A DNA stretch of 39,496 nucleotides from Acidobacteriota bacterium (GTDB taxonomy: Bacteria > Acidobacteriota > Terriglobia > Bryobacterales > Bryobacteraceae), in contig JAJYLS010000008.1 in assembly GCA_021787555.1 (NCBI GenBank), forward strand, positions 1 through 39,496, read 5' to 3'. The translations under genes and the position numbers were made by a program. Positions 26,618 through 35,119 of this stretch are shown here, one piece after another (within the stretch, counting starts at the first letter, position 1; every line of letters begins with the position of its first letter). Below the pieces are notes generated by a model. The model did no database searches. It worked only from the letters and a program-made list of their open reading frames with translations, and had not been told where the DNA came from.

Positions 26618-29473
26618 ATGCCTCAGAAAAAATACGCACTCCTCTTCCTTGGCGCGTGCGCCGCTGTCGTGTTAGCGCTCGCCGCCGCTCGCCCGCAGGT
26701 CCGCGCGGCGCGCGCCGCTGCCGCACCCCCGCCCGCGGATGATACCATCGCGTTCCGCGTCGTTTTCGGCTACCGGCGCGTCGCCGCCAAGCCCTACGAC
26801 GGCAGCGTCTCCGTCACCGGCGGCACCCTGCGCTCGCTGGAGCCCTGGCGCTTCACGCAAACCGACGCCATTCAGCCGCCCAATTCCTGGAAGCTCGAAA
26901 TCCACCGCCTGGTCTTCGAGAACCAACCCGATAATCCCACCTCCGTCGCCGCCAGCGGCATCCCGACGCGCAATCTTGTCCCCGCCGGCCTGTTCGTGAC
27001 CGTCGATAGCGGGGCCTCCTCCGCCAACTTCCAAACCGCGCAGGGCAATTTCTCCGTCCCCATCCGCGATCTCGCGTGGGGCCGCGTCCTCTGGTTTCTC
27101 GACGGCGACGTCCGGGTCGAGCGCATTCCCGGCCCGCAAAAGATCTCGCCGACGAACGCCGAGCAGCACGATTATCCTTCCATCGCCGTCACCCGCTCCG
27201 GCGATGTCTGGCTCGCCTGGCAGGCCTACCAGGACCGCGGCGATCACGTCTACGTCCAGCGGCGCGGCAGCGCGCCCACGCGCCTCACCACGGAAAAGGG
27301 CGACATTTACCGCACCTCCGTTGCCGAGGATCCCGACGGCCGCATTCACGTGGCTTGGTCCGAGCGCCACGGCACCGATTGGAACCTCTACGAACGCATC
27401 TTCGACGGCCGCAACTGGTCGCCGCGCGCGCAGATCACCCGCGGCAACGTGCCCAACATCTTTCATAAGTTCGCCGCCGGCCCGCGCGCCCTCAACCTGG
27501 TCTGGGTCGGATTTGAGAACGGCGAATCCTACCTCTACGCCGCTTCCTACACCCGCTCCAGCGGCTGGTCGCAGCCGCAGCGCGTCGGCGGTCCGAGCGT
27601 CTGGGCACCCGACGCCGCCTGCGACCGCGACGGCAACTTGCACGTCGCCTGGGACAGCTACATCAACGGCAACTACGATATCTATTACCGCCGTATCGCC
27701 GCCGATGGCACGCCCGCTGCCGTCGAGCAGATCACCAAATCGCCCGGCTTCAACGCCCATCCCTCGCTCGCGATCGATGGGCAGGGTCGCCCCTGGCTCG
27801 CGTGGGATATGTCAGGCGCCAATTGGGGCAAGGATTGGAACCACCAGGACCAGAACCGCTCCACCGTGCTTTACAAGGACCGCTCCATCAAGGCGATCGT
27901 GAAAGATGCCGGCGTCTGGAAGGACGCTCCCGATTTTTCCACCGCCGTCCCCGAGCGCATCGACCGCTACTGGGAGTTGCCCCATCTCGCCTCGGATTCC
28001 ACCGGCCGCATCTGGGCGCTCTTCCAGGTCCGCACCAGCGTTTCCGTCAACCGCATCGATTACTGGGCCTCGGGCGCGCTCTGGGACCTCTATCTCACCA
28101 CGCTCGATCACGGCGCCTGGCAGCCCGCGGCCTTCATTCCCCATTCGAGCGGCCGCAATGAAGTGCCGTTCCAGATCGCCGGCGGCGGGTCCTCCGCCCC
28201 CGGCATCTGGATGACCTGGGCCACCGACGGCCGCACGCTCAAGGTCGCCAACACCGGCAACTACCAGGCGCCCAGCATGGTCCATTACGACATCTATGCC
28301 GCCAGCGCGGCCGCTCCGCCGGCCTCCGGCACGACGCCGTTGACCGCCTTCACCGAGTTCCAAGGCCGCCCGCAGGTGATGCATCCCAACGAGCGTGAGG
28401 ATGTGCGCCGCATCCGCACCTACCGCGCCACCGCCGATGGCGCCGAACTCCGCATCCTGCGCGGCGATTTTCACCGCCATTCCGACATTTCCAACGACGG
28501 CGCCGGCGACGGCTCGCTCGAAGATTTCTACCGCTACATGATGGACGCCGCTTCCATGGACACCGGCATCATCACCGATCACAACGACGGAGGCGACGTC
28601 GAGTACAACTGGTGGCGCATCGAAAAATCGGAAGATCTCTTCCACATCCCCGGCGGCTACACCCCGTTATTCGGATACGAGCGCAGCGTGAATTATCCCA
28701 ACGGCCACCGCAACGTAGTCTTCGATCACCGCGGCGTCAAAACGCTCCCCGTGCTCCCCGGCGAGATGCGCGGCACGATCAACAGCGGCCCTCTGGTTTA
28801 CCCCTACCTCCGCCAGAACCGCGGTATTGCCATGGAGCACTCCCTCGCCACCGGCCAGGGCACCGACTGGCGCGACAACGATCCCGACCTCGAGCCCCTG
28901 GTCGAAATCTACCAGGGCTACCACGCCGCCTACGAATATGAGGGCGGACCGCGCGCCGAGAGCGACAACGACCACATCCTCATCCACGGCGGCTACGAGC
29001 CCAAAGGCTTCTTCTGGAACGCGCTCGAAAAAGGTTACAAGCTCGGCATGCAGGCCAGCTCCGACCACATCTCGACGCATTGCAGCTACACCCTGATCTG
29101 GTCGCCCTCGACCGACCGCGCGGCCATCGTCGAGAGCATGCGCCACCGCCACGCCTACGGCGCCACCGACAACATCGTCCTCGATTTTGAAGCCGTGGAC
29201 GGCAACACCACCCACATGATGGGCGACATCGTCACCGCCCCGCGCGGCCTGCGCCTGCACATTAAGGTGCTCGGCACGGATACCATTACGCACGTCGACC
29301 TGATCCGCAACAGCGCCATCGTTTACACGCTCTCGAACCCCGGCAAGAAGGACGTGGACTTCAACTACGTCGACTCCGCCCCGATTTCCGGCACCAACTG
29401 GTACTACGCCCGCGTCACCCAGATCGACAAGAACCTCGCCTGGAGCTCGCCGATTTGGGTGACGTACCGGTAG
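26618..29473 (+). CDS. exported BNR-like propeller protein with C-terminal PHP-like metallo-domain
   Basis: A 951-residue protein with an N-terminal signal or anchor (about 7-24, LLFLGACAAVVLALAAA). Residues about 170-560 contain repeated sialidase/BNR-like blades (YPSIAVTRSGDVWLAWQAY, DPDGRIHVAWSERHG, DRDGNLHVAWDSYINGNYDIYYR, HPSLAIDGQGRPWLAWD). From about 612 the sequence RGDFHRHSDISNDG (His619, His621) and IITDHNDGGD match the first metal motifs of PHP phosphoesterase-like domains; GIAMEHSL and MQASSDHISTHCSY provide more candidate ligands. PHP domains usually hydrolyse phosphoester bonds, but activity here is unproven. No Shine-Dalgarno; an AT-rich TATATATA lies 8-13 nt before the ATG. 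It is divergent from the amidohydrolase. Confidence 0.8.
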   Translation: MPQKKYALLFLGACAAVVLALAAARPQVRAARAAAAPPPADDTIAFRVVFGYRRVAAKPYDGSVSVTGGTLRSLEPWRFTQTDAIQPPNSWKLEIHRLVFENQPDNPTSVAASGIPTRNLVPAGLFVTVDSGASSANFQTAQGNFSVPIRDLAWGRVLWFLDGDVRVERIPGPQKISPTNAEQHDYPSIAVTRSGDVWLAWQAYQDRGDHVYVQRRGSAPTRLTTEKGDIYRTSVAEDPDGRIHVAWSERHGTDWNLYERIFDGRNWSPRAQITRGNVPNIFHKFAAGPRALNLVWVGFENGESYLYAASYTRSSGWSQPQRVGGPSVWAPDAACDRDGNLHVAWDSYINGNYDIYYRRIAADGTPAAVEQITKSPGFNAHPSLAIDGQGRPWLAWDMSGANWGKDWNHQDQNRSTVLYKDRSIKAIVKDAGVWKDAPDFSTAVPERIDRYWELPHLASDSTGRIWALFQVRTSVSVNRIDYWASGALWDLYLTTLDHGAWQPAAFIPHSSGRNEVPFQIAGGGSSAPGIWMTWATDGRTLKVANTGNYQAPSMVHYDIYAASAAAPPASGTTPLTAFTEFQGRPQVMHPNEREDVRRIRTYRATADGAELRILRGDFHRHSDISNDGAGDGSLEDFYRYMMDAASMDTGIITDHNDGGDVEYNWWRIEKSEDLFHIPGGYTPLFGYERSVNYPNGHRNVVFDHRGVKTLPVLPGEMRGTINSGPLVYPYLRQNRGIAMEHSLATGQGTDWRDNDPDLEPLVEIYQGYHAAYEYEGGPRAESDNDHILIHGGYEPKGFFWNALEKGYKLGMQASSDHISTHCSYTLIWSPSTDRAAIVESMRHRHAYGATDNIVLDFEAVDGNTTHMMGDIVTAPRGLRLHIKVLGTDTITHVDLIRNSAIVYTLSNPGKKDVDFNYVDSAPISGTNWYYARVTQIDKNLAWSSPIWVTYR

Positions 29474-29474
29474 C

Positions 29475-30786
29475 TCAGAACTCGTATCTCAGACGCGCGT
29501 CTACGCTGCGCGGCGGCGCGATCGCCGTTCTGCAAAGCTTCGGTCACCGGAGCGTAATGGGCATCGCCGCCGAACTTCAGATCGTGATGGTGTTTGGTGG
29601 CCGACAGGCTTGCTCGGAGATAGCTGCGCCGGAATCCGCGCTGCTGCGCGGCAATAATAGGAACCGATAAGTTGTTCGACCAGAGGTTCGCTGACAGGTC
29701 TTCGACCGCCGCGCGTACCTCAAACAGGAGGTCGGACGAAATCAGGTGATCCCAGCCGGCCTGCCCGAAGTCCTCGATCGAATTGCGGTTCTGAACCTGT
29801 CCGGCCGCCTGTTGCAGATTTTCATTGGGAACCTCGAACTGCGCCTGCTCGCGATGCACGGAAACGTGGATGCGGTCCGCCGCGGAAAAATCCTGATCGT
29901 AGATTGCCGTGGCGCCGTCGAGCGTCTCGCTATTGGTGAAATTGCCGAGGACCGGCGGGTCGAGGTAACGGCCGGTGGTGTTGGCAAAGGCGCTGAGCGT
30001 AAGTTGGCTTCGGTTCCATCCATAGGACCCGCTGAAAAAGCCGCCTCCGGTGTCGAAACTGCCCCCATCGGCCTCCGCGGCGCCATGAAATCCCTTGTGG
30101 ATGTCCTTATCCGTCGTCAACTCCACCACGCCGCCGAGCTTTCGTCCATACTCCGCGGGATAGTCCGCGGTCAGAACGCTCATGGATTGAACATCGTTGT
30201 GATTGAACTCCGGCGCAAACCCGGGGGAGCGGTTCTCATCCATGGGGATGCCGTCCACGACAAACAGCGTCTGGTATTCGGAGCCGCGCGGATGCAGGAC
30301 GCCGTTGGCTTCGAAGATCCAGCCCGGCTGCGGCGACTGTTCCTCGTGGATCAGTTGCGAGCCCGCCGAGTAGACCACCCCGGTGCGATGCGCATCGAGC
30401 AGCGTGGCTTTGTCGGAAACGTTCACCGCGGCTGAGACCGGCTGGATCGCCATTTTCACCGTCACTTCGCGTGAAATGGCCGATCGCACATCGACGAGCT
30501 CCGCGTACTTCTGAAAACCGCTGTGCTCGACGGTCAGACGGTAAACGCCGAAGGGAAGATGGGCGAAAGTGAAGCGGCCGTGGTCGTCGGTAGTGTAGGT
30601 TCTTTGCGTGTTAGAGGCTTCGCTCAAAACTCCAACGGTGGATGAGGGCAAAGGCAGACCGCTCGGGTCGGTGACCAAAACACGGATCTCACCCGTCTCC
30701 AGTTGGGTCCAAGCCGGCGAGCAGGCGGCAAGGCCAAGAGCGAACACGGCAATCCAATGGACACCATGTCTCTGAGTCCGATTCAC
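29475..30786 (-). pseudogene. truncated, frameshifted TonB-dependent receptor
   Basis: From a GTG at 30786 the frame gives a signal peptide (WIAVFALGLAACSPAWTQ), a carboxypeptidase-regulatory domain (VLVTDPSGLPLPSSTVGV, TTDDHGRFTFAHLPFGVYRL), a plug-like region (FVVDGIPMDENRSP, YPAEYGRKLGGVVELTTDK) and about 200 residues of barrel up to KFGGDAHYAPVTEALQ. After that the frame loses family character. In a second frame the 3' end reads IAPPRSVDARLRYEF then TGA at 29477-29475, a normal receptor terminus. So the 3' half of the barrel is missing and the true end is out of frame across about 29526-29535. At roughly 430 residues it is about half the usual length. A short functional receptor is unlikely. 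Confidence 0.75.
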
Positions 30787-30938
30787 AATGCCCCGTGGCT
30801 TCAATGGTCCAATTGTATATGCAACCCTCCACTCGCCACATCCCTTATTCCCTTGACGCCCCGGCATGATCTCGCGGCGGACTGGCTCTCCGCCTATAAG
30901 AAGTATTTCTACATGGACCGGCCGCGGCCGTCAGATCG

Positions 30939-31163
30939 CTACCGCCGGCCCGCGCGGCGTCCGAGTCCCGTTCCGCCGCCGGTTCCCGGCTGGTGGATCG
31001 GACCGCTGCCGTCCTGCGGCCCCAGTTTCTTGCCGTGGTGCTGCCCGGATTGCTGCCCTGCGCCGGAGTTAGGGCCAGGCGTTGTTTGCCTTCTGTTCTG
31101 TGCGAGCCCAGTGCCCGCCATCAGGGTGAAAATCGTTGCGATTGCCAGAATGCTTCTTTTCAT
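30939..31163 (-). CDS. small secreted Gly/Gln-rich protein (74 aa)
   Basis: The ATG at 31163 has a strong GGAAGGAG seven bases upstream and is followed by a textbook signal peptide (MKRSILAIATIFTLMAGTGLAQ). The mature part is about 52 residues, rich in Gly, Gln, Arg and His, with the phrase GKKLGPQDGSGPIHQPGTGG and a basic end (GRRAGRR). No domain is recognised; similar GPQDGSGPIH-type peptides are, as far as I recall, found in acidobacterial genomes. An upstream in-frame ATG (31193) would spoil the signal peptide. The gene stands between two broken genes, but its signals look intact. Confidence 0.75.
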   Translation of the reverse strand: MKRSILAIATIFTLMAGTGLAQNRRQTTPGPNSGAGQQSGQHHGKKLGPQDGSGPIHQPGTGGGTGLGRRAGRR

Positions 31164-31320
31164 TTGGGGTCTCCTTCCGACTCCGGTTTCCAAAGAGGCA
31201 CACTGCCGGCCACGGCGGTTTCACTGTTCTATCAAAGAGTTGCGCTTGTCGAATGCGCAAATGCTGCGCGTCGCCGTTTGCGCGCCGCGCAGGGCTTTCG
31301 CGGCGTACTCCGCGCGCGCA

Positions 31321-32586
31321 TCAACCGGCTGTCGTTCTACCCTGCCACAACCGGCGGCTTTCCACCTTCGCCTCGTCCAGTTCGATCCCATATCCGGGAG
31401 CGTCCCGCAGCCGCAGGTGAGCCCTTTCCACTACCGGCGGATCTTTTTAGAAGTGATAGTAATTCTGCATTTTGAGGACCAGGTACTCCCCCAGCGGGCA
31501 CACCCCCGGCGACTCGCTCGCAATCACATGCTGCGCCGCGTGAATGCTGTGCCCGTGCGGAATCACCGGAACGTCGAAGATGGATGCCAGCGAGCAAATT
31601 CTCACCAGCTCGGTTGTACCGCCGCACCACTCCGGATCGCACTGCACCACGCTCAGCGCCCCTTCTTTCAGGTAGTCGTACACCTCCCATCGCCCCTGGA
31701 TGTGCTCGCCCGAAGCGATAGGGATCGAGGTGGACCTCCGAAGCTGCGCGAAGCTGCCGATCTTCTCCGCCTGGGTGGCTTCTTCGATCCATCTCGGCCG
31801 GTATTGCTCCACCTGTTTGGCCCACTCCAGCACATACGTCAGGTCCCACCCGCTGAACGCGTCGAACATCAGCTCCGTATCGTCGCCCAGCGTTTCACGC
31901 AGAATTCGCACCAGCTCCACGTTCTTCCGCATGCCCTCGGGGCCGTCGCCCGGTCCATAGGCCATAAACCACTTCTGATAGCGGTAGCCCTCTTTTTTGA
32001 TCGCCAGCGCCCGCACCCGCAGCTTTTCCGGCTCGAGCGAATATCCCAGGCAACTCGCGTAGACCTCCACGCTCGGCCGCGTGGGTCCGCCCAGCAGGCG
32101 GTACACGGGTGTTCCGAAGTGGCGCCCGCGCAAATCCCAGAGGGCGTTATCCACCGCGCTGATGGCCATCAGAAAATGGCCGCGCCGCGAGTGCCGGTTC
32201 GAGCGGTACATCTGGTCCCACAGCTTCTCGCCGGCCAGCGCGTCCTTCCCCAGCAGAAACGGGCGTAGTTGATTCTGCACCACGATAGCGGCTTCTCGAT
32301 CGATCGGCCCATAGAGGCCCTCCGCGCCGCCGGTCCGGATCTTGAGATAAAGCGCGGTCACCGGCAGACTTGCCGGCACACCTTCCGCTGCGTCGTGGTA
32401 CGGTTTGTGCCGCTGGTCGTCGTAAATGTTGAGCGGGTTCACTTGCGGCTGCGCGTTAATGCCGCGCACCTTCTCGACATGCCCGTGCAACTCCCAGATC
32501 TCCAGCGCCGCGATAGGAAGGGGCTTGGTCTGCGCAAATGCGGCGAGCGGCGCGGCGGCCAGAAGTTGGCGTCGGGTCAGTGGCAT
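31321..32586 (-). pseudogene. Tat-exported enolase-superfamily dehydratase (rhamnonate dehydratase-like) with in-frame TAA
   Basis: The ATG at 32586 has GGAG five bases upstream and starts a twin-arginine signal (MPLTRRQLLAAAPLAAFAQ). The enolase-superfamily barrel shows KWFMAYGPGDGPEGM, metal ligands in LMFDAF, WIEEAT and IASGEHIQ, and the acid/base segment VIPHGHSIHAA, closest by eye to L-rhamnonate/mandelate-racemase-group dehydratases. The frame stops at TAA (31449-31447) after MQNYYHF, giving 379 residues. Without a frame change it continues for 41 codons with KDPPVVERAHLRLRDAPGYG and IELDEAKVE, the conserved family C-terminus, to a TGA at 31321. One base change (for example from GAA or TTA) explains the stop. 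The truncated product could keep some activity. All residues before the TAA look intact. Confidence 0.8.
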
Positions 32587-32711
32587 GTGGGCTCCGCAAT
32601 TCAGTGTAGCCGGATTGCTCACGCACGGTGCGGTCTCTCCCGCGCGGCCCTCCCGCCCTGCCATCGCAACCCAGGCCCCCGGGGGAAACCGGTAGATGAG
32701 CCTGCCCCCAC

Positions 32712-34988
32712 TTACTGGCACGCGAGTAAGACGCTATTGCTGCTCTGCCCGTTCACCGCGATCGTGAGCTGCGCGTTCATCCCGGTCGGCGCGTTGCCGT
32801 CCAGCCGGAACTGCACCGCGTCCATCCCCACGCTCCCTGGCGCGGCGAAGGCGTTCTCGGGTGTAATCGTGTCGCTGCCCACCTGCACCGTCACGGGGTC
32901 CACCAGCACCATCGGTGGCGACGCCGGCACCGCCAGCCCAAATGGCCGCGGCGGATTCGTGGCGCCGAACCCCGTGCCGTAAACCGTGATCAGCTCGCCC
33001 TGCGACGCCGGCGCGTCCGGCGTCACCAGCGACCCGTCCGCGTGCAGCGCCAGGGCGAACGCCTGCCCGTTGATCGTCTGCGAGAAAATTCCCGGTGCGT
33101 CCTGTGCCACCGTGAAGCTCGCGATCACATCCGGCTGCCCCGTTCCGCTCACCGTCAGGGTCTGCGCCCCCGGTGCCGCGTCCGGCGGCAACTGGGCGTT
33201 GATTTGCATCGGCGAAACGAAATACAGCGGCAGCAGCGCATCGCCCATCCGCACCGTCACGCCACCCAGCGTCTGCGCCAGCGGACCCGCCGGTCCGGTT
33301 GCCGTCGCCGCCGCGAGGCTTGCACCGAAAATTGAAATAATCGATCCCGGCGCCACGCCCGCCTGCGGGTTCGCTCCGCCCGCCGCGTTGGCCACGCCCG
33401 CCGGAGCGATGTACGGCACGCGGTCCAGCAGCGCCACCACCGAGCGCGGCGAACTCATCGCCACCGTCCCGCCCGGCGAGCTCCCGCTCAAATCGCCGCT
33501 CCACGCGCGGAACCGGTATCCCGCCTTTGCCGTGGCGCGCACCGCCACGCTCGTTTGCGCATCGTAGAATCCGTCCGCCGAGGCCGGCTGGAAACTCCAG
33601 GTCGCATCGCCTGCCGGGTCCGACGCCGCCGTCAGCCGGTTCATCGTGTGGTAATTCGCACTGATCGTCACCGGATCGTTGCCCAGCGTCGATACCCAAT
33701 CTCCGGTCATCCCCGGCCAGCCCAGAAAATCCGCGCGCGAGCCGTCCGCAATCGGCACCGACGCCGGCGCGTTCACGTCCACTTGCGTTCCCACCGGCTT
33801 CTCGACCGTGCACGGCGTCGCGCAGCTCACCCCGTTTACCGTCACCGCCAGCCCCGCCTGCGAACTGTTCACGGTCAGTTGCGCCATCGGATGATACGTC
33901 GCCGTGAACCGCATCCCGTTGGTATCGGCGCCCTCCGGCACGGTGATCGTCTGCGCCGCCGCTCCGCCGTTCGACCACGAGCTGAACTCCCATAGCCGCC
34001 CCTGCGCGTCCTTCTGCTGCGCCGGCGCCACAAACTGATGCGTCTCCCCGATCCCCCACGCGAAGAAATAAGATGGCCAGTTGCTTCGGCCGTCGATCTG
34101 CAACTGCAATCCCGGCGGCGAGGTCAGGAACGTCACTGACGCCCCTGGAACATAAGTGGCCGTCAATGTATCGGCCTGGATCGTCTCCGGCACCTGGTAC
34201 GTATGGTTCGCCGCACCGCCGTCGCTCCACGACGCAAAAATCCAGACCTTGCCGCTGATGTCCTGCTGTGGTGAAACCGGCCCCACCGTGTGGGTGCTGT
34301 CCCATCCCCACTGCAACGTCGTCGGTGCGGTCACTATGGAATGGTCCGCCAGCACCTGCAATCCCTGCGGCACGGTCGCGATGTTGATGCTGCGCGCTAC
34401 CTGGAAAATCACGTGCACATTCTGCGGCTGGCTCATGGTCACCGTGTCCATGAATCCCTGGATCTCCTGCCCGTACGCCGGCACGAAGCCGCCGAACACG
34501 TACCCGGAGTTTGGAACCGCGGTGATTACCGCGCTCGAGCCCGCATCCAGATACATGGTCTGGCTCGACGTGTACGGCGTCCCGTTCACATAGACCGTTC
34601 CCGAACTCGCACAGTGCGCCGGGTCGGAGCATTCGAAAAACGAGAGCGTCAGCGCGTACTGCGCCTTGAACACCGCGTGAAACGCCGGAAACGCCGGGCT
34701 CGCCGTGACGGTCACCGGGTTGCCCGGCAGAGTCCCGCCGGTATATTCCCAATCCTTAAATAGGTATTGAATCCCGTTCCCGGCGATTTGCACCGTCGGA
34801 TCCACCGCCAGCACGTGCGCGCTGCCCACGGGCCACACAGCGGCGGTCGGGTTCCGGTAGATCTGCCCGTCCACCTGGTACAAGGCGCCGTCTGGAACGC
34901 TGTCCACCGTCACCTGAACACCGCCGCTCTGCGCCTCCAGCAACCAGACCGTCGCAAACGCCAGCGCGAGCTTTCTTTGGGTACGCAT
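32712..34988 (-). CDS. secreted InlB-repeat-like protein with TIGR03437-type C-terminal domain
   Basis: Start set at the ATG at 34988 (MRTQRKLALAFATVWLLEAQ), giving a signal peptide and 758 residues; 13 open codons upstream are ignored. The middle holds several divergent beta repeats of the type found in bacterial surface proteins: FKDWEYTGG, FASWSDGGAANHTYQVPETI, FSSWSNGGAAAQTITVPEGA and FRAWSGDLSGSSPGG, each followed by an (L)TATY- or ANYH-like strand. The C-terminal ~220 residues form the Solibacter domain: GVANAAGGANPQAGVAPGS, ISIFGASL, VSPMQINAQLPPDA, VYGTGFGATNP. Probably extracellular adhesion or a structural role; no enzyme motif. It is divergent from the propeller gene at 35120. Confidence 0.82.
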   Translation of the reverse strand: MRTQRKLALAFATVWLLEAQSGGVQVTVDSVPDGALYQVDGQIYRNPTAAVWPVGSAHVLAVDPTVQIAGNGIQYLFKDWEYTGGTLPGNPVTVTASPAFPAFHAVFKAQYALTLSFFECSDPAHCASSGTVYVNGTPYTSSQTMYLDAGSSAVITAVPNSGYVFGGFVPAYGQEIQGFMDTVTMSQPQNVHVIFQVARSINIATVPQGLQVLADHSIVTAPTTLQWGWDSTHTVGPVSPQQDISGKVWIFASWSDGGAANHTYQVPETIQADTLTATYVPGASVTFLTSPPGLQLQIDGRSNWPSYFFAWGIGETHQFVAPAQQKDAQGRLWEFSSWSNGGAAAQTITVPEGADTNGMRFTATYHPMAQLTVNSSQAGLAVTVNGVSCATPCTVEKPVGTQVDVNAPASVPIADGSRADFLGWPGMTGDWVSTLGNDPVTISANYHTMNRLTAASDPAGDATWSFQPASADGFYDAQTSVAVRATAKAGYRFRAWSGDLSGSSPGGTVAMSSPRSVVALLDRVPYIAPAGVANAAGGANPQAGVAPGSIISIFGASLAAATATGPAGPLAQTLGGVTVRMGDALLPLYFVSPMQINAQLPPDAAPGAQTLTVSGTGQPDVIASFTVAQDAPGIFSQTINGQAFALALHADGSLVTPDAPASQGELITVYGTGFGATNPPRPFGLAVPASPPMVLVDPVTVQVGSDTITPENAFAAPGSVGMDAVQFRLDGNAPTGMNAQLTIAVNGQSSNSVLLACQ

Positions 34989-34998
34989 TCCAGCCCGC

Positions 34999-35004
34999 AG
35001 TATA
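34999..35004 (-). promoter_or_regulatory. candidate -10 hexamer for the InlB-repeat-like gene
   Basis: TATACT (minus strand) lies only 10 nt before the ATG at 34988; -35 unclear. The implied leader is a few nucleotides. Confidence 0.4.
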
Positions 35005-35069
35005 TGCGTAAACCCCTGCAAATACACGGCTAACTTTGGTAATGCGCCACTTACTAGCCTTTTCGATCA

Positions 35070-35098
35070 TTGATTCCGGCCCTCTGCGGGCATCTAAT
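35070..35098 (+). promoter_or_regulatory. candidate sigma70-type promoter of the second propeller gene
   Basis: TTGATT (35070-35075) and TCTAAT (35093-35098) are separated by exactly 17 bp, and the -10 ends 21 nt before the ATG at 35120. Confidence 0.55.
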
Positions 35099-35119
35099 CG
35101 GAACGTCGAAGATTTCGCC

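Noticed and set aside
29491-29502. 12-bp perfect palindrome AGACGCGCGTCT near convergent stops as a terminator
   Set aside because: It is inside the coding relic of the receptor terminus, cannot form a loop as written and lacks a U-tract.
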